DNA of 29,594 nt. Origin: Comamonas sp. (GTDB taxonomy: Bacteria > Pseudomonadota > Gammaproteobacteria > Burkholderiales > Burkholderiaceae_C). The position numbers and the translations under genes were made by a program. Below, in pieces: positions 17,274 to 24,869 of this stretch. Within the stretch, counting starts at the first letter, position 1; every line of letters starts with the position of its first letter. The notes under the pieces were generated by a model. It saw only the letters and a list, made by a program, of their open reading frames with translations. It had not been told where the DNA came from and did no database searches. The stretch lies in assembly GCA_018384835.1 (NCBI GenBank), contig JAHAYB010000308.1, positions 1 to 29,594 of the forward strand, in the 5' to 3' direction.

Positions 17274-20200
17274 GGCGGCGAGAGGTCCTTTATCCACAGA
17301 GTGAGTTGGTGCTGGGCTTGCGCAAAGTCTAAGGCTTGCAGCGCCTGCTCTAGCACTGGGGCGGGCGCTTGCCTTAACAGGGCAGGGGGCAGCGCGGCAA
17401 AGGTGGCCAGCGCTTGCATATCGTGCGCTTGTACCAAGGCTTGCAGATGGTGCAGTGCCTGTGCCCAATCAAGGGGGGTTAAGGCCGCTGTGTTGGGGGT
17501 GGTAGTGGTGGTGCTGCTTTGCCAGGCAGCACTGGCTTGCAAGAGGGCGTGCAGGGTAGGCGGATGCAGGGTGTCGAGCTGGTGCAGTGTGTGCGATAGC
17601 TGTGCTGGCAGCGTTGGTCCATCACCATAGTCACGCAGTAGGCGCAACGCCGCCTGGGCGCATTCGCTTAGAGCAGGAGCGCCCAGGCTTGCCGTCAAGC
17701 CCTTATAGGTGTGTAGCAGGCGGTGAGCCAGAGCGCTGTCTTGCATCGCCAGGGCTTGGCGAACCGGGGCTGTGGCGCTGGGGTGCTGAGCGGCAAAGTC
17801 ACGCAGCAGGCGTGCATACAGGGCACGGTTGCCGCCTAGGCGGTGTACGGCCTGCTCCAGCTCAAGGGTCGGTGCTGGCATTGGCGTTGGCATTAGCGTA
17901 GGGACGGCGGGTAGCGTTGGTGCTGGTGCTGGTGCTGGTGCCGGCTGTGGCGTAGCAGATGCAGGCAGTGCTGCGGCTGCATCCGGTACGGGAGCTTTGT
18001 ATTGCAGCAAGCAGGCAATCAATTGGGCTTGGTCGATGGGCTTGGGCAGGTGCTCATTCATACCTGCGGCCAAGCACTGGGCACGGTCTTGGGCATGGGC
18101 GTTGGCGGTCATGGCGATGATGGGGAGGCTGGTGCTGATGTGCTGGCGTATGCGGCGCGTGGCTTCTAGGCCGTCCATGACGGGCATTTGGATGTCCATG
18201 AGTACAGCATCAAAGGCGGCCACGCCTTGTTGCTGTAGGTGCTCTAGCGCCTCTGCACCGTTGTGCGCAAGGGTGATGACAGCACCTGCCTGGGTGAGCA
18301 GGGCTTGGGCAATTTCTTGGTTGAGGGGGTTGTCCTCCGTCAGCAGGATGCGCATGGCCGCCAGTGCCCCAGCTTGCGCACTGTGTGCCTGCTGCCCTTG
18401 CGCTGACTGGCCTTGGGTGGCAACCGCGACCGCATCAAACAGCGCAGAGGCGGTGATGGGCTTAATTAATAAGCTGGTGCTGTGCGCTAGGGCGGGTGTG
18501 CTGTTTTGCAGGTGTGCCAGGTGCGCTACTAGGCTTTGCTGCTGGTGCAAGGTGCTGAGTAAGAGTGTGGGCGGTAAGGGCTGGGCATGGGCTTGGTGCA
18601 GTTGTGCCAGTGCTTCTATGGTGTGCCAGTTATCGGGCTGGTTAAGGCTGGCATCCAAGCAGTACACATCAAAGGTTTGGCCTTGCTCTAGGGCTTGGTG
18701 GGCGGCTTGTAGGGCTTGCTCGGCATTGGCTACAGCAGTGCAGTGCCAGCCAAAGCTGCTGGCTAGGCGGCTCAGGGTGTGGCAGGTGCGCGGGTGGTCT
18801 TCGGCCAGTAGCAGGCGCAGCGCTAGGGGGGCTGTTGGTGGAGCAGGTTCGGCATCTGCTTGTGCCGGGGCTTGTGCAGCGGGTAAGCGTTGCTGGCTAG
18901 GCAGGTGGGCAAAGGTGGGGATAGCGCCGGTGTCTGCGCTGGCCTGTGCTTGCAAGTACAGGGTGAAGGCAAAGCGGCTGCCCTGGCCGGGCGTACTCTC
19001 TACACTGAGCTGCCCGCCCATGGCCTGCACCAGGTTGCGGGCAATGGCCAGCCCTAGCCCCGTGCCACCGTATTCGCGGGTGGTGCTGCTTTGTGCTTGG
19101 GTGAAGCTGTCAAAAATAGCTTCTAGTCGCGTGCCAGCAATGCCTATGCCGGTATCGCTGACGGAAAACTCTATCCCCACCAAAGGCGCTGCTCCATGTT
19201 TTTGTGCCAGTGCTTGTAGGGCTTGGGGACTGGGCGCAGAGACCAAAGCCAGGCGCAAAACCACCTCGCCATGAGCGGTAAATTTCAAGGCATTGCTGCC
19301 TAGGTTGAGCAGTACTTGCTCTAGGCGCAGGGCATCGCCGCGCAGTTGGCGTGGAAGGTGGGGGTCAATGTCAAACAGCAGCTCAATGGGCTTGGTGCCT
19401 AGGCTGGTGGCCAGCACGACGGCCAGGTTGCGCAGCAGGCCGTCTAGGGCGAAGGGGATGTTTTCAATCTCGATTTTGCCGGCCTCGATTTTGGAGAAAT
19501 CCAGCACATCATTGAGCAAGGCCAGCAGCGATTGCGCTGCTCCCTGGGCTTTGCCGCAGTAGTCACTTTGTTGGCTGCTCAGGCCGGTATTGCGCAGCAG
19601 TTGCAACATGCCTAGCACGGCGTTCATGGGGGTGCGGATTTCATGGCCCATATTGGCCACAAAGCGGCTTTTGGCGGTATTGGCGGCATCGGCACGCTCT
19701 TTCGCGCGTTCGAGTTCTTGGGTGCGCTGTTTGGCCTCGGTAATATCGTAGAGGTAGCCATGCCACAGCAGCCCACCATCGCCCGTGGGTTGGGCGCGGG
19801 CAATGCCAGAGACCCAGCGCACCCCACCCTGGGGCAGGAGGACGCGGTATTCACTGGTGTACAACCCCGATGGTGCTGGCCTTATCTGCTCTGCGTGCCC
19901 CGCCCGCTTGGGCAGATTGGGGTTTGGCAGTGCTTGCGCCGCTGGTGTTGCCTGCTCTAGCAAGAGGTGGGCATCATCGGGGTGTACGCGGCTGAGTATG
20001 GTGTGGGCATCAGTGAGCACTTGCGCTGCGCTAAGGCCATAAATATCCATCACCCCCTGGGAGCAGTACAAAAAAGCGCCACTCCCATCGGGGCGGCGGT
20101 GGTACTGGTAGAGCATTCCTGGCACGTTTTGCGCCACTGCGTGCAGGCGCTGGCGTTGGGACTGAGCCTCGGCGCTGGCATGGCGAAGAGCGGTTTGCAT

Positions 20201-21214
20201 ACTGCGTTGCCGCCGCTGCAATGCCCACAGCAGCGCTGTAGAGGCTAGCAGCATGGCCGCTAGCAGTTTGAGCATCTTGCCCAAGCGCTGCTGCCAGCGG
20301 CTCAGGATGGCGCTGGTGCTGCGCTCTACGATGATGGCCAGTGGGGCGCTCATGTGCAAATCTGCTGGCTGTACGGTATAGAGGCTGACCATGCCTGGAT
20401 GCGGTTGACTGGCGCGGCCAATGCCCATGCGCTGGCTATGAATTTGGCCGCTGGCTAGGTGCTCCTGAAAAAAATAGCCCGGCTGTAATAGGTTCTCTTG
20501 CAGCAGTGGCAAGTCGGTAGGTGCGGTTAAAAATACCGAGCCATTACCATGCACGCCGGTAATGTGCATATCTGGGGCGTAGCGTGTAGCCTGTAAAAAG
20601 CGCTGGTTGGTGGCAGGGTCAATGCTGGTGATGACTAGGCCAGAGGGCTGTCCCCAATCGTCATATAGCGTCATGGCAAAAGCAATGGTGTAGCTGCCCA
20701 GCAAGTTGGGATAGGCCGCAATCACGTACAGGGTCTGCGCCTGCCCACCATGGAGGCTGGCGTGCAGCACATCCTGGTAGTAAGCCAGCTTGGGAAAAGG
20801 TTTGCCCGGTAAGCCCGGTACGCTAGAGGCCAGCACCTGCCCCCGTAAATCCAGCACATGTAAAACCTGCAAGAGGCGCGAGCTTTGCGTTAACGCCTGC
20901 AAGCGCTCATTGGCATCGCGGCGTGCGCGTGGGTTTTGGGCTGCATCATGCGTAGAAAAATCAGTCCGCACATCGTTTAAGACGTAGCGGATAGCATCAA
21001 TTTGCTGAGCCAGGTAGTCATGCAGCATCTGGCTTTGTTTGTGCAGCCGCTCTTGTTCACGCTGGAGCACGCCTTGGCGGTCTTCCAGTAAAAAGCCACC
21101 CAGAAACACAATCACTAGCAGCCACGTCGCCACAAAGCCTAGCCATTGCAGGCGGTAGGCATGGTGTGCAGCTGTACGCCGCCTGCTTACAGGTAAGCGC
21201 CTTAGCCCCACCAC
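17270..21214 (-). CDS. Hybrid sensor histidine kinase: Cache-PAS-HisKA-HATPase-REC-REC-Hpt
   Basis: About 1314 residues from GTG 21214. GTG 21211 and TTG 21259 are alternatives; no ATG precedes the first membrane helix. Order of domains: membrane helix (GFVATWLLVIVFLGGFLL), a ~260-residue periplasmic Cache-like sensor, a second helix (LKLLAAMLLASTALLWAL), PAS (LYQYHRRPDGSGAFLYCSQG), HisKA with H524 (NMGHEIRTPMN), HATPase with NLGSNALKFT and GGTGLGLAIARNLV, REC1 (D854, LLIKP), REC2 (D1007 in MDIQMPVMDG, HLPKP), a Pro/Ala linker, and Hpt with H1168 (LLHTYKGLTASLGA). All phosphorelay residues are present, so a full His-Asp-His relay is possible. It overlaps the upstream coiled-coil gene slightly and the downstream REC-GGDEF gene by 4 bases, its likely target. 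The ligand is unknown. Confidence 0.94.
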   Translation of the reverse strand: MVGLRRLPVSRRRTAAHHAYRLQWLGFVATWLLVIVFLGGFLLEDRQGVLQREQERLHKQSQMLHDYLAQQIDAIRYVLNDVRTDFSTHDAAQNPRARRDANERLQALTQSSRLLQVLHVLDLRGQVLASSVPGLPGKPFPKLAYYQDVLHASLHGGQAQTLYVIAAYPNLLGSYTIAFAMTLYDDWGQPSGLVITSIDPATNQRFLQATRYAPDMHITGVHGNGSVFLTAPTDLPLLQENLLQPGYFFQEHLASGQIHSQRMGIGRASQPHPGMVSLYTVQPADLHMSAPLAIIVERSTSAILSRWQQRLGKMLKLLAAMLLASTALLWALQRRQRSMQTALRHASAEAQSQRQRLHAVAQNVPGMLYQYHRRPDGSGAFLYCSQGVMDIYGLSAAQVLTDAHTILSRVHPDDAHLLLEQATPAAQALPNPNLPKRAGHAEQIRPAPSGLYTSEYRVLLPQGGVRWVSGIARAQPTGDGGLLWHGYLYDITEAKQRTQELERAKERADAANTAKSRFVANMGHEIRTPMNAVLGMLQLLRNTGLSSQQSDYCGKAQGAAQSLLALLNDVLDFSKIEAGKIEIENIPFALDGLLRNLAVVLATSLGTKPIELLFDIDPHLPRQLRGDALRLEQVLLNLGSNALKFTAHGEVVLRLALVSAPSPQALQALAQKHGAAPLVGIEFSVSDTGIGIAGTRLEAIFDSFTQAQSSTTREYGGTGLGLAIARNLVQAMGGQLSVESTPGQGSRFAFTLYLQAQASADTGAIPTFAHLPSQQRLPAAQAPAQADAEPAPPTAPLALRLLLAEDHPRTCHTLSRLASSFGWHCTAVANAEQALQAAHQALEQGQTFDVYCLDASLNQPDNWHTIEALAQLHQAHAQPLPPTLLLSTLHQQQSLVAHLAHLQNSTPALAHSTSLLIKPITASALFDAVAVATQGQSAQGQQAHSAQAGALAAMRILLTEDNPLNQEIAQALLTQAGAVITLAHNGAEALEHLQQQGVAAFDAVLMDIQMPVMDGLEATRRIRQHISTSLPIIAMTANAHAQDRAQCLAAGMNEHLPKPIDQAQLIACLLQYKAPVPDAAAALPASATPQPAPAPAPAPTLPAVPTLMPTPMPAPTLELEQAVHRLGGNRALYARLLRDFAAQHPSATAPVRQALAMQDSALAHRLLHTYKGLTASLGAPALSECAQAALRLLRDYGDGPTLPAQLSHTLHQLDTLHPPTLHALLQASAAWQSSTTTTTPNTAALTPLDWAQALHHLQALVQAHDMQALATFAALPPALLRQAPAPVLEQALQALDFAQAQHQLTLWIKDLSPP
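17919..17942 (-). repeat. Hexanucleotide repeat encoding the Pro-Ala linker of the hybrid kinase
   Basis: GGTGCT on plus is repeated about 3.7 times, encoding alternating Ala-Pro between REC2 and Hpt. The unit keeps the frame, so the linker length could vary between strains. Confidence 0.75.
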
Positions 21215-21633
21215 ACATAGCCCGCCAAGCCCAGCAAGGCCAAGCCCAGCAGCGCACAAAGCCAGGCCAAGCGGGTTGCGCCGGTGCGCAGCACGCCCAC
21301 GGTTTGCACGACTTGGGCTTGCTGCTCGGCCATTTGGGCAATGAGTTGGGCGCTGTCGTGCTGGGCTTGCTCTAGGGTTTGGATGCGTGCTTGCAGCTTG
21401 GCGATGTGCTGCAAGGCCAGCTCCCCGGCATTGCTGGGGCTGGTATTAGACGAGGCGGCTTGTTGTGCGGACAAGTCGTCTGCGCCTACGCCTGCGGTTG
21501 CGCCATCAGGGGTAGCGGCGTTGGCAGGCGTTTTTTGCAGCAACCCCTTGGCGGTTTTGACCACCTGGGGCGCGGCTTTGATGACATCCGTCCAGGGGAT
21601 GAGTTTTAAGGCAGTAACCCAGGCGGTGGCCAT
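21202..21633 (-). CDS. Hypothetical coiled-coil protein with a C-terminal membrane anchor
   Basis: I do not recognise a characterised family. The 143-residue protein has an amphipathic N-terminus (WVTALKLIPWTDVIKAAPQVVKTAKGLL), a Thr/Ala/Ser-rich linker, a heptad-like coiled coil at about 73-115 (LALQHIAKLQARIQTLEQAQ and on), and one C-terminal helix (LAWLCALLGLALLGLAGYVWW). This is a tail-anchored layout. It starts 2 bases after the phoH stop (TAAGCATG) and ends inside the hybrid kinase start region, so it is translated with both. It may act as a membrane tether for a partner, but that is a guess. Confidence 0.8.
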   Translation of the reverse strand: MATAWVTALKLIPWTDVIKAAPQVVKTAKGLLQKTPANAATPDGATAGVGADDLSAQQAASSNTSPSNAGELALQHIAKLQARIQTLEQAQHDSAQLIAQMAEQQAQVVQTVGVLRTGATRLAWLCALLGLALLGLAGYVWWG

Positions 21634-21635
21634 GC

Positions 21636-23477
21636 TTACAGCACCTCGCTGGCAAAGTCGGCCAGGCGCGAGCGCTCGCCACGGGCCAACTGGATGTGGC
21701 CGCCATGCTGCCAGTTTTTGAAGCGGTCCACCACATAGGTCAGGCCAGAGCTGCCCTCGGTCAGGTAGGGCGTGTCGATTTGCGCCAGGTTACCCATGCA
21801 GATGATTTTGGTGCCCGGCCCAGCGCGGGTAATCAAGGTTTTCATTTGCTTGGAGGTCAGATTCTGCGCCTCGTCAATGATGACGAATTTGTTCAAAAAG
21901 GTGCGTCCACGCATAAAGTTCAGGCTTTTGATTTTGATGCGGCTGCGTATCAAATCATTGGTGGCCGAGCGCCCCCATTCGCCGGGGTTGCCGCCGTCGC
22001 CCTTGGCTAAAAATTCCAGGTTGTCATCCAAAGCGCCCATCCAGGGACCCATTTTTTCTTCCTCGGTGCCGGGTAGAAAGCCAATGTCATCACCCACGCT
22101 GACGGTGGCGCGGGTCATGATGATTTCGGTATAGCGGCGGGCATCGAGCACCTGCGCCAGCCCGGCGGCCAGTGCCAGCAGGGTTTTACCCGTGCCCGCC
22201 TGGCCGGTGAGGGTGACGAAATCTACATCCGGGTCCATCAGCAGGTTCAGGGCAAAGTTCTGCTCGCGGTTGCGTGCGCTCACCCCCCAGACGTTGTGCT
22301 TGGCGCTGGTGTAGTCGCGCAGCACTTCCAGCACGGTGGTGTTGCCGCGCAGCTCCACCACGCGGGCGTAGAGGCTGGGCTCGTCCGGCGCTTCAAAATA
22401 GACGAACTGGTTCATCAATAGGCTTTGCGCCAAAGCGCCGCCTAGGCTGTAGAAGCTGCGCCCGCCTTCCTGCCAGCTTTGCAGGTCTTTGGCTTTGCGC
22501 CAGAAGTCGGTGGGCAAGGCCAGTGCGCCGCTGTAGAGCAGCTCGTCATCGTCCAGCACCTTGTCGTTGCGGTAGTCCTCAGCGGGTAGCCCCAGGGCGC
22601 GGGCTTTGACGCGCATATTGATGTCTTTAGAGACGAGGATGACTTCCCGCCCCTCTTGGGTCTTAGGCTCTTGCTCGCGCAGGGCGTGGACGATGCCTAG
22701 GATTTGGTTATCTGCCTTGCTTTGGGGCAAGCTGGCGGGCAATTCGTAGGGCAGGGGGGTGGTTTGAAAGAACAGGTGGCCGCTGGAGCCTTTGTTGCCG
22801 GTAGCGTCCAGGCGCAGGCCAGCGGCCAGGTCGGCGCTTTGTTGGGCATCGACCAGGCTGTCGAGGGTGCGGCTGACTTGGCGGCCATTACGCGCTACCT
22901 CACTGCTGCCGCGTTTGTGGCCGTCCAGTTCTTCTAGGGCCACCAGGGGCAGGAAGATGTCGTGCTCTTGAAAGCGAAATAGGCTGCTGGGGTCGTGCAG
23001 CAGGACGTTGGTATCGAGCACAAATAGGCAGCGTTTTTGTCCGCGTCGGCTGGGCTTGGCGGCTGCGGGCTGGGTGGGAGCGGTTTTAGTGGCGGCTTTT
23101 GCTGCCACTTTGGCGCTTGTTGCTGCGGTTTTAGCGGCAGGGGCTGGGCTGGATACGGCTTTTTTAGCAGCAACCGTTTTCAGGCTAGCGTTGGTGGTGG
23201 TGGCGCTGCTGCTGGTGTTAGTGGGGGCTAGGGTGGTGGTGGACGCAGCAACAGGGCTATTGGCCTGTGCCGCCTGGGAGCGTATTTGCGCTAGGTTTTG
23301 GGCTGCGGCGGTGGTGGCTGCACTGGCTGTTTTGCTAGCCGTTTTGCTAGCCGTTTTTTTGGCTGCTGCGGCTTTTTTGGCTCCTGCGGTTTTCTTCGCA
23401 GCGGCGGGTAGGCTGGCCAGGTCTTGGGCGCTTAGGCGTGAGGCTTTGCGGGTGGGGGGTGGGGGCAGGGGGGACAT
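21636..23477 (-). CDS. PIN-PhoH fusion protein (PhoH2 type) with a Lys/Ala-rich N-terminal extension
   Basis: A 613-residue protein; the start is ATG 23477 with GGAG six bases upstream (TTG 23492 rejected). Residues 1-145 are Ala/Lys/Thr/Ser low-complexity, like histone H1-type tails. The PIN nuclease domain starts at LFVLDTNVLLHDP (D155) and includes PLVALEELDGHKRG. The C-terminal PhoH ATPase has Walker A GQAGTGKTLLALAAGL (K431) and Walker B KFVIIDEAQNLT. PhoH2 proteins of mycobacteria act as RNA helicase/ribonucleases; the activity here is inferred. It heads a close-packed minus-strand gene row. A terminator lies only 43 bases upstream, so its promoter must overlap that terminator or transcription must read through. 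Confidence 0.92.
   Translation of the reverse strand: MSPLPPPPTRKASRLSAQDLASLPAAAKKTAGAKKAAAAKKTASKTASKTASAATTAAAQNLAQIRSQAAQANSPVAASTTTLAPTNTSSSATTTNASLKTVAAKKAVSSPAPAAKTAATSAKVAAKAATKTAPTQPAAAKPSRRGQKRCLFVLDTNVLLHDPSSLFRFQEHDIFLPLVALEELDGHKRGSSEVARNGRQVSRTLDSLVDAQQSADLAAGLRLDATGNKGSSGHLFFQTTPLPYELPASLPQSKADNQILGIVHALREQEPKTQEGREVILVSKDINMRVKARALGLPAEDYRNDKVLDDDELLYSGALALPTDFWRKAKDLQSWQEGGRSFYSLGGALAQSLLMNQFVYFEAPDEPSLYARVVELRGNTTVLEVLRDYTSAKHNVWGVSARNREQNFALNLLMDPDVDFVTLTGQAGTGKTLLALAAGLAQVLDARRYTEIIMTRATVSVGDDIGFLPGTEEEKMGPWMGALDDNLEFLAKGDGGNPGEWGRSATNDLIRSRIKIKSLNFMRGRTFLNKFVIIDEAQNLTSKQMKTLITRAGPGTKIICMGNLAQIDTPYLTEGSSGLTYVVDRFKNWQHGGHIQLARGERSRLADFASEVL
23329..23352 (-). repeat. 12-bp tandem repeat in the PhoH N-terminal tail
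   Basis: GTTTTGCTAGCC occurs twice in tandem on plus (23329-23340, 23341-23352) and a third degenerate copy follows. It encodes repeated Lys-Thr-Ala-Ser units and can change copy number without frameshift. Confidence 0.75.
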
Positions 23478-23519
23478 AGCGTGCTCCGTCAATTAAGGTT
23501 CTGCCCAGAGCCTGGGCGC

Positions 23520-23553
23520 AAAAAAGCCGCCTCTGTGCGAACACGGGCGGCTT
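23520..23553 (-). terminator. Rho-independent terminator downstream of the peroxiredoxin gene
   Basis: On the minus strand AAGCCGCC (23553-23546) pairs with GGCGGCTT (23531-23524), with an inner GTG/CAC pairing, and the stem runs into six T residues. It lies about 105 bases after the bcp stop and is the clearest intrinsic terminator in the window. The phoH start is 43 bases further on. Confidence 0.85.
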
Positions 23554-23657
23554 GTTGCTTGTTGTAGCGCAGCCAAACCAGCGTGCAGCAGGGCTATTAG
23601 ACCCATTATGCAGTGGCGCTACGGTGTTTGTAGGTTAGACCCTTTAGCTAAGAACCT

Positions 23658-24170
23658 TTAGGCAGCAACGGCTTGCTTGGCAGAGGCTTGCTTGGCAGAG
23701 GCTTTCTTCAGTGCCTTGACCGCTTTGAGCACTTCATCAACATGGCCGGGCACTTTCAGGCCGCGCCACTCTTGCACCAAAATACCGTCTTGGTTGACAA
23801 GAAAGGTAGAGCGCTCAATGCCTTTGACCTTTTTGCCGTACATGATTTTGTTTTTTACCACGCCAAACATGTGGCACATTTTCTCTTCGGTATCGGCAAT
23901 GAGTTCAAAGGGCAGTTCTAGTTTTGCTTTGAAATCATCATGCGATTTCATATTGTCACGCGAGACCCCAAATACCACGGCACCAGCTTTTTCAAACTCG
24001 TGGTGCATTTCGCGAAACTGCGATGCCTCAGTGGTGCAACCAGGGGTATGGTCTTTGGGGTAGAAGTACAGCACCAAAATTTGACCGTTGTGGGATGTGT
24101 TGGTAACTTTGACATCACCAGTTGCCACGGCTTCAAATTCGGGAAGGGGTTTGTTGATAACAAGCGTCAT
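23658..24170 (-). CDS. bcp: Thiol peroxidase, Bcp/PrxQ-type peroxiredoxin
   Basis: A 170-residue peroxiredoxin reducing hydrogen peroxide and organic hydroperoxides with thioredoxin-type donors. The peroxidatic cysteine is C45 in YPKDHTPGCTTEASQFRE, with the usual Pro/Thr before it and R120-like Arg in IERSTFLVNQDG. The E. coli-type resolving cysteine at +5 is replaced by S50; the only other cysteine is C99 (EEKMCHMF), which may resolve as in the PrxQ subtype with a distant Cys, or the enzyme may be 1-Cys. The C-terminus is a repeated Lys/Ala tail (KKASAKQASAKQ) from a 15-bp tandem duplication. It has its own promoter, a structured leader and a terminator. Confidence 0.94.
   Translation of the reverse strand: MTLVINKPLPEFEAVATGDVKVTNTSHNGQILVLYFYPKDHTPGCTTEASQFREMHHEFEKAGAVVFGVSRDNMKSHDDFKAKLELPFELIADTEEKMCHMFGVVKNKIMYGKKVKGIERSTFLVNQDGILVQEWRGLKVPGHVDEVLKAVKALKKASAKQASAKQAVAA
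23671..23700 (-). repeat. 15-bp tandem duplication in the peroxiredoxin C-terminus
   Basis: Two perfect copies of a 15-base unit (23671-23685 and 23686-23700) encode the repeated pentapeptide ASAKQ near the C-terminus. The frame is kept. Confidence 0.85.
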
Positions 24171-24203
24171 ATGCCAATCTCTCGCGTCTAGTTCTTAGAA
24201 AAT

Positions 24204-24250
24204 CGAGGGGCTTGCCATTGGCGGCTAAATTATTATGCTGTTACCCCTCG
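24204..24250 (-). promoter_or_regulatory. Hairpin in the 5' leader of the peroxiredoxin mRNA
   Basis: In minus-strand RNA, CGAGGGG (24250-24244) pairs perfectly with CCCCUCG (24210-24204). The 33-base loop contains a second small stem GCC-AAU-GGC. The structure begins about 8 bases after the predicted transcription start (near 24258) and ends 34 bases before ATG 24170. I know no riboswitch class that it fits. Confidence 0.5.
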
Positions 24251-24264
24251 TACCACAACCGACG

Positions 24265-24294
24265 ATTATAACCTCAACTGGCTCAATAAATCAA
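24265..24294 (-). promoter_or_regulatory. Sigma70-type promoter of the peroxiredoxin gene
   Basis: On the minus strand, TTGATT (24294-24289) is followed after 18 bases by a perfect TATAAT (24270-24265). The predicted start near 24258 gives a leader of about 88 bases. It lies between the Mth938-like gene and bcp on the same strand, which makes bcp an independent unit. Confidence 0.7.
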
Positions 24295-24329
24295 GGGCGA
24301 AACAACCCCAGCAGGATAGTACTCGAAAA

Positions 24330-24713
24330 TCACTCCACGATAAAAGCGGCCAGTACTTTTCTGCTTTCCGTGGCTAAAACGTTGTAAGTACGCAGCGCTG
24401 CGGCGGTATCCATGGTCTCTAGACCAATGCGCTGCTGCACCAAGGGGCGCAGCCATTGCATGGGGGGAAAGCGCAGTTGCTGGCCGCTGCCCAGCAGCAA
24501 TACCTCAATGCCCTGCTCTTGGCACAAAGCGGCCAGCGCCTCCAGGTGGGTGCTGTTTAAGGCGCTAAAGCTGAGGCAGTCCCAGTCTTGCAGCAGCCCT
24601 AGGGTGCTAATCAGGGTGCTGCTGTGGCGCTTTTCACCATCCACGGCCAGCCAGCCTGGGCCGTAGCCGGTTACAAGAGGGATGCCATCAGCGCGTTCGG
24701 CTTGAAATTTCAT
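24330..24713 (-). CDS. Mth938-like (DUF498/NDUFAF3-type) domain protein
   Basis: A 127-residue protein from ATG 24713, preceded by AAGGA 11 bases upstream. An upstream in-frame extension to 24968 would run into the opposite alaA gene and is not family-like. Blocks ADGIPLVTGYGPGWLAVDGEK, LISTLGLLQDWDC, EVLLLGSGQQLRFPP, LRPLVQQRIGLETMDTAAALRTYNVLATESRKVLAAF are the standard Mth938 fold, including the G-G-Q/R pocket and the conserved MDTAAACRTYN-like helix (Leu replaces Cys here). Mitochondrial NDUFAF3 assists complex I assembly; bacterial function is unproven. It is divergent from alaA across a 156-base spacer in which I found no convincing promoter. Confidence 0.88.
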   Translation of the reverse strand: MKFQAERADGIPLVTGYGPGWLAVDGEKRHSSTLISTLGLLQDWDCLSFSALNSTHLEALAALCQEQGIEVLLLGSGQQLRFPPMQWLRPLVQQRIGLETMDTAAALRTYNVLATESRKVLAAFIVE

Positions 24714-24869
24714 GGGTTGTTTTCCTTGGGCATAGAGCCGTAGCTGGCCATGGTTAGCCGTGCTAGGGGCGGGAAGAGGGGGAACTGTGTTCCAATTGTA
24801 GGTTTTGGCTGCGGTAGCGTTGTGCAGCACCGCATAAGGTTCAAACTGTTTTGCAAGGCAAGTGGCGTT

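Noticed and set aside
17274..17468. N-terminal extension of the REC-GGDEF gene
   Set aside because: It would be read from within the Hpt coding region of the kinase gene and is not receiver-like; ATG 17273 with an ATGA overlap fits.
17919..17942. Possible CRISPR-like repeat
   Set aside because: It is an uninterrupted hexamer repeat in coding frame, with no spacers.
17829..19274. Plus-strand reading frame of 481 codons inside the hybrid kinase gene
   Set aside because: The opposite strand encodes clear HATPase, REC and Hpt motifs; the plus frame is Ser/Cys/Ala/Trp-rich noise.
23008..23496. Plus-strand hydrophobic reading frame opposite the PhoH N-terminus
   Set aside because: It is the complement of Ala/Lys codon repeats, which yields Ala/Leu/Val runs; no start signal or family match.
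24750..24869. N-terminal extension of AlaA
   Set aside because: The 40 residues are Cys/Gly/Arg-rich and unlike the family; ATG 24870 gives the normal start.
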